Shown piece by piece: positions 1-10,500 of a DNA stretch of 64,000 bases. The position numbers and the translations under genes are program-made. This DNA comes from Neoechinorhynchus agilis (taxonomy: Eukaryota; Acanthocephala): positions 2,852,001-2,916,000 of the forward strand of contig CM121342.1 in the NCBI GenBank assembly GCA_051530055.1. Direction: 5' to 3'. The notes under the pieces are model-generated. The model was not told the origin of the DNA. It did not search any database and saw nothing but the letters and a program-made list of their open reading frames with translations. Within the stretch, counting starts at the first letter, position 1; every line of letters starts with the position of its first letter.

Positions 1-220
1 TCGAGACAAGCCCTCGATCAGAATCTTGGATTCGATTCAATAAAAGATCGGTGCTGTACGGGCGGTTGCCGGGGATGACATTATTTGTCTTTTTAAGATA
101 GGAGAAAAGTTAAACTCTCCCATCGATGGATTAGCTTAAAACCCGGCGGAAATCAAGTTTGTTTTAAAGCCCTCGATTTTCTCGTTCTTTACTGACCAAA
201 AAAAGAACGCTCCTTGTCGA
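1..220. repeat. Dispersed repeat X, end fragment
   Basis: This stretch reappears in other parts of the window. Bases 1-110 match 20330-20410 in inverted orientation, and about 100-165 match 12890-12965 and 22340-22410 directly; the shared words include TTAGCTTAAAAC and GGCGGAAATC. No coding frame is visible. It is probably one end of a non-autonomous element whose compact copy lies at 12530-12965. Family unknown. Confidence 0.6.
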
Positions 221-308
221 ATGCGTTTCAACTTTAAACTATAAATTCGTGTTCTTTTTAAAAACCTCCATTTTCGTTAAAAGTTTCCTAAAAAACAATA
301 ATTGAAAA

Positions 309-1258
309 ATGCCCAAAAGATCAACTCTATATTTTTATGCTTTGGACTACCGTCGGGGTATTGGTTGTGATATGACAATAAAGGAAGCCATCGATTGTTC
401 ATGTGGACAATTTAAGAGTCTTAGTGTCGAAGAACGAGCGAAATACGAAGCGAAAGCGAATAAGTGGCGCGAGGAGAACCATCGTTGAAACCCAGATATC
501 AATTTTATGGGTCAACAAATAGAACAAGCAATTGATTTTGTAGATCAGGCAATAAGTCTTCAAGAGATGAATGCGAACATATGTGAGAGTCTTATTGATT
601 ATATAATGGACGGCGATGATATTGATTTGTTTTTGATTTTGTATCTATTTTTTATTACACAGCCTCAAACATCCACAAAAAATAATTAACACAAATGCAC
701 CGTTCTTCCTTTTTTATAGTTGTTGGTCGAGACCAATCGAGGCAGCGAATAAAGCTGAGTGTCGGATTGATCAAATTTCTCAGTATTGCCTCTGAATAAT
801 ATGAAAACCATGCGCAATTAATTGCAATACTACATAGCGCAAAAGTCCAATATTATACGGGTAAACATGTCGCTGCCGAGTTTGCATTGTGCAAAATTGG
901 TTCAAAAGGCAAATACGAGTGTTCAATTATTGATCCGGGTAAGATTCCGACTGGATGTTTAGCGGGCACAAAAGAGTCCGAAGAGGTCCATCACATTCCA
1001 GCTGATATGAGCGAGCTTAGAGAATTGAAAGGAACAGGAAACTACGAAAATTATGTTGGTTCATTTGAGGGTCGAGTTCATCAAGGTGAACCTCCTGATT
1101 TTAAAACAGTACCGAGAGTGCCCTTAAAAACGCTGATAATATATTGTTCACACCTTGGAAGATAACCGATACATCACCGAGGACTATGAAGCTATCCTCG
1201 ATTTTGAGGGGCGCTGGCACGTGTACACAAAGCAACCACAACAACAAATATATGTTTA
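309..1258 (+). pseudogene. mael: Maelstrom-like gene (HMG box plus MAEL domain), probably decayed
   Basis: Maelstrom is a piRNA-pathway protein of the germline, with an N-terminal HMG box and an RNase-H-fold MAEL domain. Bases 309-488 encode about 60 residues starting MPKRSTLYFYALDY and ending in the helix LSVEERAKYEAKANKW, which fits the divergent Maelstrom HMG box. About 790-1165 encodes the MAEL core: an AEFALCKIG strand, then IDPGKIPTG, then SEEVHHIP, all family hallmarks in the right order and spacing. A further piece near 1145-1258 (TLEDNRYITEDYEAILDF) looks like the end of the domain but is in another frame. The HMG frame closes with TGA at 486-488. The middle segment (507-690) is open, and a GT...CAG pair at about 629-663 could be a small intron that opens a long frame. 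It is either a dead paralogue or a gene with tiny introns that I could not resolve. The family call is firmer than the pseudogene call. Confidence 0.65.
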
Positions 1259-1802
1259 AAGGTTAATGTAGTTTGTTGTTTGCAAACTTACAAATAATAC
1301 ATTAACATTTTTTTGGACACGTGTATTGTTATTGAACGTTTTTCCTCAAATATTTGATTTATTGGAAATATTTCACAAGGTAACCTCGCCTCATCATTCA
1401 TTGTTTGTAAGTTTTATCAACTGGACCCGGATTATTTTCACCAAAAGTATACTTTGATTATCCCGAAGGATTTTCTATCGATTGTATACATTAATGTTTC
1501 GATCGTTTTCATTTTAAGGCATTATATCGTACTCTTTTGATTGTGAGGTCAAAACAGAAGATTTTTGGTTGGACAATAGCAAAGTGCATATAATGCATTC
1601 AATGGAGTCGTCATTAAAAGATGATTATACGAAATAAACGACATTCTTGTTCACAGATTTAATAAAAATAATCCAAAGTTCACTTCATCGCCCACAAGTC
1701 TACCATTAATGCGTAACCATTTTGGCAGTAATCCGTGAAGAGTGACTCCATCCGCCATGGCAATTAATTGGATTAAATGCTATATGAAGTTCAATATTTT
1801 AA
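1259..1802. other. AT-rich intergenic DNA
   Basis: No gene seen. Bases 1371-1397 (minus strand) resemble a degenerate hammerhead core: GATGA, a GCGAGG/CCTTGT stem and GAAA, but the CTGA half is eroded. The same motif is better preserved at 56240-56318. Confidence 0.4.
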
Positions 1803-2590
1803 ATCTCAAAGATAATAATATAATAACACTTTTATTGGATACAAAGAAAGGTTTAGGAGGACCCATGTACCTTTGGGTCCTCCTCCGTTAATGTGGGAAT
1901 ATGCAGTCGAGGAATGCCCGTTTGGGAGGTAATATCTGGTCGGAGGGATGTCTATTCGAGTAGGAACTATCGAGTCGAGGATGATCGTTCGGGTGAGGAT
2001 GCGTCCGTTCGATTAAGAATATCCGGTCGGGTTGGAAGGCCCGTTCTTGTGGTAATTGGTGTTTATTGTTTGCAGGAGCGCTTGTGAGGTTGGTCTTTCC
2101 TCAGAATCATTTCAGGTTCTGATATTCGTTCGAAGATTGGGCAGCATGGAAAAAAGCGCGTAGATATAGTGAGGTGCGCGGTTGAGGGAGGGTGAAACGA
2201 ATTAGGATGACGAGTGTTGTGCTCGTGTGAAAAGGGAGCGATATGTGGAAGAAATTGTAGTGGTAGGGTCGAGAGGCGTTTTCATTATGGTCGAGTGAAG
2301 GGATTCCTAAATGTCGGAGGCGTTTGAAGGGATAAATCTTAAAGGTGTTGAGTTTGAGAGAGAGAGTGAAATGTGCGAGTTCTATTTCAAATTTGATTGA
2401 AATTGGATACCCAGAATTCTTAGTAAGGTTGCTCGTAGGATGTCATTTAGAAGCTCAGGGGATGATGTGGGGTTGGGGGAGGGAGAGGGGATCATTTCGA
2501 AGCATTTAGAGAAATTAAGGTAGAGTTTGTGATTGGTGCAGAATCGTAGCTGCACATTCACCCTATAATTACAAATTATCGCAACTGATC
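1803..2590 (-). mobile_element. LINE 3'-end fragment (CR1/Jockey-like)
   Basis: The minus strand is homologous, block by block, to the longer LINE copy at 43335-44500. Shared blocks are the 3' end with an ATAATAACAC tail next to a short TTAT-type run, the GGTTTAGGAGGA block, and the part coding for TNHKLYLNFSKCFEMIPS near 2470-2560 (TNHKLHLNFPKCFEMIPS in the other copy). Only the last part of the RT-containing ORF and the 3' UTR remain. The Penelope-like element starts next to it at about 2590. Confidence 0.7.
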
Positions 2591-3982
2591 GCAGGGTTTC
2601 TGAAAACATGCCCACCGGAGTCAAACAACGTGGTCATATCTGGAGTAGATTTTATCAATCGGCTAAACAGGAAGTCAATTTATGATTCGTGCATTATGAT
2701 CTCAGCGGATGTAGTATCCCTCCTCACAAGAATACCAGTGGAAGATGCCATTGAACTTGCTATCCCACTACTAATGGAGAGTAGCAGTCAATGGAATCTG
2801 TCAGCTGCCAACTGGCGAAAGTTCTCTTTTGCACGAAATTCTCTCATTTCGAATTTGAAGGACAGAACTTCGATCAGGTTGATGGCCTAGCAATGGGAAG
2901 TCCACTTTCTCCGGTCCTAGCTGAGCTGTATATGAGACACTGGGAAGACTCAAATCTATCTAAACTGACAGGGATACAATTTTGGTGTCGTTATGTGGAT
3001 GACACCTTTATCATATTAGACCAAAACGATTGCACCGTTACTCGACTACAACAGGAGCTAAATGAAAGAGATCCCAACATACAATGGACATGTGAAAGGG
3101 AGGATTGTGGAGTTTTACCATTTTTGGATATGAAAGTTAGTAGGAACCAGGATTGTACATTCTCAACTGCGGTCTACATCAAACATGGTGTGTCATCTCA
3201 AATAGTACCTTGGGTTTCAGCCGCGTAAATATAAGATATCGAGAGTTCGATCACTGGTTAACCGAGCATACAGACATTGCTCGAATGCGTATTACCTAAA
3301 TGATGAACTAGATCGATTATGGAATGTGTTCAAAAAAGCAGGCTATCCAAGAAAACTATTATTATGGACATGGAAAAATGTCCAGCAAACTATCCGACGG
3401 CCACCCACAAAAGATCGGGATATCGTTCCTTCAACGAATGCAGACACCCGATATATTGAAGTTCCATATATTAACGAGAATTGGAACTGTTATATTGAAA
3501 CCTTGGTCAAACGACTCGATGGGAAGAAGGAGTGTGTTCTATATTGCAAGAAGAGACAGACAATGTACAGCATGTTGCAACCTAAAAGAACAGTTGATGG
3601 TGCAACAGAGTGTGTTTATAAAATCCCCTGCAGGGATTGTGATCAATCGTATGTAGGACGAACAATCTCAAGAGGCGTCTAGTTGAACACCGGAGAGCTG
3701 TCTCCAAACAAATGGATACGAAGTCCGCGATTGTACATCATACGATTGAGAGTGGACACCAAATCGATTTTGGAGCAACTGAGGTTCTCGCAGAGTGTAG
3801 AAACCGACGGGATAGAACGACGATGGAGGCGATGTTTATCCAAAGGGCGATAACACACTCCACATACGCGTTCCGCTAGATATCGTTCCAAAAGGACATA
3901 GGATTTGCGACTGATACATTTTGGATAATCTGAAGAAGGCCTACGCTAAGGCCGAAAATTCACAATAAAATTCAATTTCTCA
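2590..3982 (+). mobile_element. Penelope-like element, RT plus GIY-YIG, broken
   Basis: RT pieces run from 2630 to about 3230. They include a palm-type DVVSLLTRIP segment, GSPLSPVLAELYM, the catalytic box YVDDTFII and the Penelope signature LPFLDMKVSRN. From 3326 to about 3890 the linker and a GIY-YIG nuclease follow: VYKIPCRDCDQSYVGRT, then a histidine-rich helix. That order, RT then GIY-YIG, defines Penelope-like elements. A hammerhead-like core lies at 3930-3957, just after the ORF. The copy is broken, with several interruptions, and lacks its 5' portion. It shares a family with the fragment at 40665-41230. Confidence 0.85.
3930..3957 (+). ncRNA. Hammerhead-ribozyme-like core in Penelope terminal region
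   Basis: CTGAAGA (3930-3936) is followed by a 5-bp stem, GGCCT paired with AGGCC around a 6-base loop, and then GAAA (3954-3957). AATT then pairs with a second AATT and is followed by C, as expected for stem III and the cleavage base. Stem I is weak in this copy. Penelope-like elements are known to carry hammerhead motifs in their terminal repeats. Confidence 0.55.
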
Positions 3983-4059
3983 GTTCTTATTTTCTTCACT
4001 ATATTTTATCAACAATGTTAAATATATATTCGAGTTCAGGGTTTTTAAGTGATTTTTAT

Positions 4060-4130
4060 GCGCTTCCCTAGCCCACATCATTGGGCTGTGTTCCCAAGAA
4101 AAAATTATCAGCCGTGAAAATGGCCGCACT
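4060..4130 (+). repeat. Short dispersed core repeat
   Basis: A core of about 40 bases reading roughly GGGCTGTGT, CCCAA, AATTAT, AGCCGTG. It recurs inverted at 46733-46770, 57175-57215 and 57565-57610. GGGCTGTGTGCCC can form a hairpin. At 57.2 kb it forms the tail of a SINE. Confidence 0.5.
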
Positions 4131-4204
4131 TAGACCTTAAAAAATAGAATATTGTAACAGTATTGTTTATTTTATCGGTTGATTTCAGAAGCGTTTTTTT
4201 TAAT

Positions 4205-4935
4205 TTCGTCATTGAAAAGCTGATAAAATCAACCAATGAGCGTACGAGCGGTTTGCTCCGCTTTTATCTACATTTCTAGTTGTATAATCAAGAAACTTGC
4301 GTGCTGCGAATTATTTTATCGTCAATAGAGATGTTCAGCAGTACAGTTTAAAGCAATCATTACGTTTATTTTATTCTTTGGCTGATGTTACGGCAAAATG
4401 GACGGATAAATCTGTTTTTTTATTGAAAGTTTCATAGTCGCGAATGAATTTTGATTCAAAGTAAGATCGATCAGTGGAAGATCACATTATTGTCCATTGC
4501 TAAGAAAAAGATTTCGGTCGTTTTTTGACTTTATAGAAAATTGTTCACAAATCTATCGACCTTATTTTTTAAAGAAATAAGATAGGTCGACGAAAAGCGA
4601 TGTTGTATTTAAATGTATAAATTTCCCTGGTGATGAATCGTACTTGTTTAATATCATTCAATTTTAATCAAGGTCCTCTTAAATACAATGGGTTTTTGTC
4701 GTTATTGGACTTTCCACCGTTGTCGAAAATTAACTGTTAGTAAACTTTTCAAACTTTCAACGGTTGCTTTCTTCTCAAAAATATGAATTTTCGACGTATT
4801 AACCTTCTTTTTTTCGAAACCTATTATTAGTCGTCGTATGCACTTTTGAAAAACTTTGGAATCGTTTTTAGAATCTAATAACCAAGAATTAGGCGTTTAC
4901 TTTTTGGCTCCTAATTTTTTTGCCAGTTTAAACCT
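4205..4935 (+). repeat. Long direct repeat D, copy 1
   Basis: About 730 bases are repeated in the same orientation at 8880-9595 (offset near 4675) with high identity, from GAAAAGCTGATAAAATC through the GACTTTCCACCGTTG block to CAGTTTAA. No ORF of note. It contains CCAATGAGCG and a GATAAAA...TTTTATC inverted pair. It could be a terminal repeat of an unrecognised element or a segmental duplication. Confidence 0.7.
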
Positions 4936-5059
4936 TAAAACAATTAAGTTCTTTACGTAACATTCAGGCGGATTGCATTTGGCTAATTTCAAAGCGAGAA
5001 TCGATGTTTTATTCGTTGAATGCCGAATAAGTTTAAAGCGTAAATACTTACCGCTATGC

Positions 5060-5880
5060 CAAATTCGACATTTTGGGTTTTATGGACCTTTTCTTCCCAT
5101 TTCCACCAGCAAATAAAATAGCACAACAGTGCAATATTCTTCGTCCGTTTAACGATCCAAAATTAATAGTGAAATCTTTTAGTTTATCAATGCTGCACTT
5201 GGAGACGCCGAACTCTTTAATTTTTTCCCAAAGATATTGAATCGCCAGTTGAGCTTTTCATCTCGATTGCTTCGGTTCCTAGTGAAGATCCTACTTTCAT
5301 TCGCGATTCCATTCCAGGTACTGATTCACCGGACGACACGATCGGATAATTTTCAGGTTCTGAATAAAGTTTACAATTTTAACAACAATAGACATAACAT
5401 TTTGCAGGTTATCGTCTTTAAGTTTTTATACAAAGCTTGCTGGTGAATAATACAATGATAAGCTCGGAAAATCGTAATTGGCTACCAGCAACACAATCTG
5501 GCCTTTTCTCCGTCCAACCATTATTGACCGATAAGAACTTTCTCATATAGTTATCATTGCTTAATAAAAATTCCTTCGGTGTCTTTTATATATATCGTTG
5601 CCGGCCAGCAATTGTTTTTTAAATTTATGTTTCAAGTAAATTCCAAACCAAATTACGAGTTTTTCTGTGTCGATGAATTCCTTTAATCGAAAAGCAACTG
5701 CTCAATTATGTTCCGCGATACAATATCAAAAGGTAATGCTACGGCCCGATGAAATAGCTGAATATTTGAGCCCGCCACCATTCGAGCTCTCACATTTTTT
5801 TTGCTCAGTTGGTTGATTAAAACTCTGAATTTTGTTTTCTGAGAGCGCATTAACCAGCTAGACCTAAAGATCAAACAAAT
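5060..5880 (-). other. Possible exons of an unrecognised minus-strand gene
   Basis: Several short minus-strand frames have gene-like composition: one of about 60 residues at 5683-5874 (RARMVAGSNIQLFHRAVALP), a neighbouring frame EFIDTEKLVIWFGIYLKHKF at about 5570-5690, and IKEFGVSKCSIDKLKDFTIN at about 5100-5230. Plausible splice sites lie between some of them. I do not recognise a family, and some or all could be chance or relics. Confidence 0.25.
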
Positions 5881-6433
5881 ACAAAAAAAAGATCATATTC
5901 ATAGGATTACGAAAAATCAAGAATTTTGCGAAAAATAGAACTAAAAAAGATTTGAAAAACTTAAAAATCCGTTAGCTCTGCGGCAATTTTAAATCAGTCC
6001 GCAAGTAAATAACACTGGTCAACTGCATGGATTAGAATTTTTTATTGCCGTGGATAATGGAACTTCAGAAGATTGAGATTATGAGAGATGTATTAAACGA
6101 TTATTTAGAAGTATAAATGGCCACTGAAAATTCTCTAAATAAGCTTTAAGTAATGAATTTCGTACAAATGAAGTCGATTTACTCTAGACTTTCATTATGT
6201 TAAGCGTAAAGATTAATATTTGCTGCATAAATAAGCTTGGTTCAAAGTAAATACATGCCAAGATGTCTGCTTTTACTTACCGAATTTTAATAAAAATCGA
6301 GGCACGGTTCCAATGCCCACTTCACTTTCAATAGAATTATAAGTAAAACTTTATAATTTTTTTAAAACAAAAGCACAAATAAAGCATTTATAACGTTTTT
6401 TGTAATAAGACCATAATCGTCGGCTTTTCAACA

Positions 6434-8158
6434 TTATCTTCTATCGTAAAAGCTCCGTGATTTACTGAAGTTTCTATTTCGGCTCTGTTCCGTGTCGCGA
6501 TTGTAGTAAACGTCTTGTCGGCCTTCCTGGTAATTCCATGCTCGATATTCTCGCTCGTACATTCGATCGTCGCGATTTGAATGCTGCCGGTTCATCGGGA
6601 ACTGCCTCATGTTATAATGTTGTTGTCTCGTTGTAGAGTCCTGCCAACGTGACCTTCGTTCGTCATTGTCCCTTGAGTTATAATTTACTCTACCATCTTG
6701 CCGATGTCTATTATTATTATCGTTTTGTCGATAATTCGAGTATTGATTTCTAGAACGAACTTGATCCAGCGGTCTTTGGGTTTGAAATCTCGGTCGTGAG
6801 GATTCACCTCGCTCGCCAAATCGATCGGCAATGAATTGATTGCGACTAGCGTTCGGTGGCTGAAGTGTTCTGCTTCTTGGAGTATCTAATCGTTCCGTCT
6901 CATTTTGGACATCCCTCCTTTGTTGGCTTTGTGAATCTCGACAATGCGCCGACGGTGGCCTGTGTTCAGCAGATTCATGAGAAACATCGGTTTGCTGGTT
7001 AGCCGGAATTCGCCGTTCATTTTGGTTCGATTTTGATCGATGAGCCGTATTTTTGTCATCATTTACAGTCTGTGTATCAACGGCATTATCAATTTGAGGA
7101 TTGGATTTTTTGTTGCATTCGCTTCGGCTCGGTTCAGTGTTGCGATTGTAGTAAACTTCTTGTCGGCCCTCCTGGTAATTCCGTGCTCGATAATCTCGCT
7201 CGAGCATTCGATCGTCGTAATTTGAATGCTGCCGGTTCATCGGAAACTGCCTCTGGTTATAATGTTGTTGTCTCGTTACAGAGTCCTGCCAACGGGACCT
7301 CCGTTCACCATTGTCCCTTGAGTTATAATTTAATCTACTATCTTGCTGATGTCTGTTATTGTGGTTTTGTCGATAATTTGAGTATTGATTTCTAGAATCA
7401 ACTTGATCATGCGGTCTCTGGGTCTGAAATCTCGGTCCGGATGATTCACTTCGCTCGCCCAATTGATCGGCCAAGAATTGATTGCGATTCGAGTTCGGTC
7501 GATGAACTGTACTGCTTCTTGGAGTATCTGATCGCTCCGTCTCATTTTTGGCATCCCTCCTTTGTTGGGTTTGAAAATCTCGACAATGCGCCGGCGGCGG
7601 CCTGTGTCCAGCAAATTCATGAGAAATATTAGTTTTTTGTTTGGCCGAAATTTCGTCTTCAATTTGGTTACATTTTGATCGATGAACCATATTATTGTTA
7701 TCATTTGAAGTCTGTGTATCCGGGGCATTATCGATTTGAGAGTTGCATTTTTTGTTGCGTTCGCAGTCACTGCAATATTCGGACTCATCGGACCCATCGT
7801 TGCACTCAACACAAACATCAACTGCCGTAGTTACAGGACTATCGTTTTCGTGTTCCTTGGTATCTTGTACATCATTACTTCCATCAATTAGACAATTTAT
7901 ATTTCGCTCAATATCGCGATTTCGGTCAGAATAAAGTCCCAGCTCTCTCTCCGTGTCGGAAGGAATTATTGTGTTAGCTGAACTTATTCTTACACCATTC
8001 GAATCGTTTCCTTTTGCTGATTTCTCGGAGCTCTCATTAATGATTTCTGGTTGACCAACGAGCTCCTGCGTCCACGTACCATCTGGTAATTGGTAACTTG
8101 GGATGTGAAATGTGCCGGTTTCTGGATCGAACACTACTTCAGGTAATCTATTTGACAT
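6434..8158 (-). CDS. Arg/Asn/Gln-rich disordered protein with PYM/WIBG-like N-terminus
   Basis: One uninterrupted 574-codon frame. Residues about 12-30 read DPETGTFHIPSYQLPDGTW, close to the N-terminal motif of PYM (WIBG; usually IPATxRPDGTW), which binds the Mago-Y14 core of the exon junction complex. The usual RK after the W is TQ here. After an acidic segment comes a cluster CVEC...CNDGSDESEYCSDC, possibly metal binding or only LDLa-like by chance. The rest is low-complexity and highly charged (RNQYSNYRQN, RRSRWQDS, QFPMNRQHS). It consists of two copies of a unit of about 210 residues, visible in the DNA as two repeats of roughly 0.65 kb. Canonical PYM is about 200 residues and lacks this tail. 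A role in RNA binding or RNP assembly is inferred from composition only. The frame is intact across both repeats, which suggests selection or recent duplication. Confidence 0.7.
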   Translation of the reverse strand: MSNRLPEVVFDPETGTFHIPSYQLPDGTWTQELVGQPEIINESSEKSAKGNDSNGVRISSANTIIPSDTERELGLYSDRNRDIERNINCLIDGSNDVQDTKEHENDSPVTTAVDVCVECNDGSDESEYCSDCERNKKCNSQIDNAPDTQTSNDNNNMVHRSKCNQIEDEISAKQKTNISHEFAGHRPPPAHCRDFQTQQRRDAKNETERSDTPRSSTVHRPNSNRNQFLADQLGERSESSGPRFQTQRPHDQVDSRNQYSNYRQNHNNRHQQDSRLNYNSRDNGERRSRWQDSVTRQQHYNQRQFPMNRQHSNYDDRMLERDYRARNYQEGRQEVYYNRNTEPSRSECNKKSNPQIDNAVDTQTVNDDKNTAHRSKSNQNERRIPANQQTDVSHESAEHRPPSAHCRDSQSQQRRDVQNETERLDTPRSRTLQPPNASRNQFIADRFGERGESSRPRFQTQRPLDQVRSRNQYSNYRQNDNNNRHRQDGRVNYNSRDNDERRSRWQDSTTRQQHYNMRQFPMNRQHSNRDDRMYEREYRAWNYQEGRQDVYYNRDTEQSRNRNFSKSRSFYDRR

Positions 8159-8879
8159 TCTAAAAATGGAATGTTATTAAATAACCGGTCATTGTATAAG
8201 TAAACTCTTTCAGCAGCGATGAGAAAAATTTGTGAAATTAAGTGATTGTATCCCTTAATTAATTTTTTCTATAGTGCTTTTGTGGGAAAATGCGCTATTT
8301 ACGGAAACGTAATTAAAACCTTAATCAAGCTAAATAAAGTAAATTTTAAAAAGCAGGAGTTTCGTTCAAGTTAAATTCTATTGTTTCTAAGACCAATTTT
8401 CGGTCATTGATTTATTTCTAAATAATTAAAACAAACTTTTTGGCATCACTTATGTCAATTTTTTCTATAGAGAACGAATTTCTATACATGAAGTTGCAGC
8501 CTTCAGGGCACTACCAAAAACGCGATTAAAGTAAAAAGATAAAATGCGGAAATTTTAGCACTTGAAATAATTTTTGTCGTGCTCGTTTTATCAAAATTGT
8601 TTTCCTGTATGTCGATAACATTACTTACGTTTTCAGTATTTCACGTAATTTCAAATAGTTGATTGTTCTCTTGATATTGTATAAAATTTAAATAGTTTCC
8701 TGAGTAGTTGCAGTAATTTGATGTAGTAGATATAATAATTTTTATCAAGAGATTTCAGAAGTTCGTTTTTGAGTGATAGCAGTAACTTATTGAAAACTCT
8801 CTCGATAGAAGCTGCGTTGAGTTTTTATCTGCTGTGAAAAGAGCGATGCAGGTCAAATGCTAAATGGGCGTTTTTTGCA
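8159..8879. other. AT-rich 5' flank of the 574-codon gene
   Basis: No ORF, RNA gene or repeat is recognised here. By position it should hold the promoter and 5' UTR of the minus-strand gene. Confidence 0.4.
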
Positions 8880-9595
8880 TTTCGTTATTGAAAAGCTGAT
8901 AAAATCAACCAATGAGCGCACGAGCGGTTTGCTTCGCTTTTATCTACATTTCTATTTGTATAATCAAGAAACTTGCGTGCTGCTAATTATTTTATCGTCA
9001 ATGGAGATGTTCAGCAGTACAGTTTAAAGCAATCATTACGTTTATTTTATTATTTGGCTGATGTTACGGCAAAAAAAGACTAATAAATCTATTTTTTATT
9101 GAAAGTTTCATAGTCGCGAATGAATTTTGATTCAAAGTAAGATCGATCAGTGGAGGATCACATTATCGTCGCTTGCTAAGAAAAGGACTTTGGTCATTTT
9201 TTTACTTTATAGAAAATTCTTCACAAATCAATCGACCGTATTTTTTAAAGAAATAATATGGGTCGACTAAAAGCGGTGTTATATTTAAATGTATAAATTT
9301 CCCCAGTGATGAATCGTACTTGTTTAATATCATTCAATTTTAATCAAGGTCCTCTTAAATACAATGGGTTTTTGCCGTTAGCGGACTTTCCACCGTTGTC
9401 GAAAATTAACTGTTAGTAAACTTTTCAAACTTTCAACGCTTGTTTTCTTCTCGAAAATATGAATTTTGGACGTATTATCCTTTTTTTATTTTCTAAACCT
9501 ATTGTTGGTCGTAATTCGGAATGGTTTTTAGAATCTAATAACCAAAAAATAAGCGTTTATTTTTTGGCTTAATTTTTTTTGTCAGTTTAAGAGAC
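8880..9595 (+). repeat. Long direct repeat D, copy 2
   Basis: A direct repeat of 4205-4935 with scattered substitutions and small indels. It stops where the gypsy LTR begins near 9597, so the LTR element may have inserted at its edge. Copies 1 and 2 bracket the 574-codon gene. Confidence 0.7.
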
Positions 9596-9596
9596 A

Positions 9597-10500
9597 ATTG
9601 TTTTAAAGTCCGCTTGTTTTTATCCGCATCCAATAGATTTCCACGATTGGAATCCGATCAACTTTAAACAGCTGGCCTAGAACCAATATGGACAAGAGAA
9701 TCCAAATGTTTAATCAAAACAAAGCATTGCGATAGCTGTAATCGGTGTTGACGCAGAGCGATTTCTGCCCAGTGCTCTGAATGTTAAAGTGAAGAAACTC
9801 AATGAAGCGCGAGTAGAAGCCAGTGGATCTGGCACCGGTTTAAACTGAAACAGCAACAGGCTTGGAGTCTTTGGGGTTCCAGTTGGGGCAGAAGAGCGCG
9901 CCGAAAAAAATGAAAAGGCATTCGTTGTCGAAAATTTGCGTCGGAAACGGAATTGCAGGGTCGGTAGTTTTTGTTATTGATCTGGCAATGTAAAATAAAA
10001 CTACGATCATAAATTGATGACTAAGGCTGAATGTTGATTATTACCATCATAAAGTCGAAGATATGAATCCGTCACATTCAATAATGTTTTGTTCAGAAAA
10101 CGCAAAGTGCTCAGAAAAATGCCCAATGAACTACTATTATTATTAAAACTCACGCCTCATACAACTGAACTACTAAGGATGTACGTAATGTATGACCAAA
10201 ACAGGGGCTTTATTGGACAAACACACACACCAAACACCACCGGGGCGCGTGCTATACGGTAGCAAAAGCGCGGTGATGACGCGGGGACGACGGCACCAAC
10301 AGTATCAATTAATCAATATCACAATCTTCCCCCTTCGCTCTTAGTTTGCTGGGGATCCGACAGGACCTCCTAACTTCCAGTACTGAGTCGGAAGCTTTGG
10401 ATGAAGGGATCCGGGTGGCGTAGACCAAGAGAGTCCTTGACGACCCGCCACCATGTTGAGTTGCCACCTGGTAAAATTTTATAGGAAAGGAAGTTTTCTG
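9597..10500 (-). mobile_element. Ty3/gypsy-type fossil: LTR and end of pol
   Basis: 9597-10337 is the inverted counterpart of 21573-22302 and ends at the same point, which marks it as an LTR of about 0.73 kb with an internal AATAAA. Beyond a purine-rich tract, 10340-10500 encodes the end of pol on the minus strand (STWWRVVKDSLGLRHPDPF). The copy is broken, and LINE sequence takes over near 10500. The LTR differs only modestly from the one at 21.6-22.3 kb, so the two insertions are related and not very ancient. Confidence 0.7.

Noticed and set aside
7033-7934. ORFs on both strands over the 574-codon gene
   Set aside because: Shadow frames; the minus frame spans both repeats without interruption and has consistent composition.
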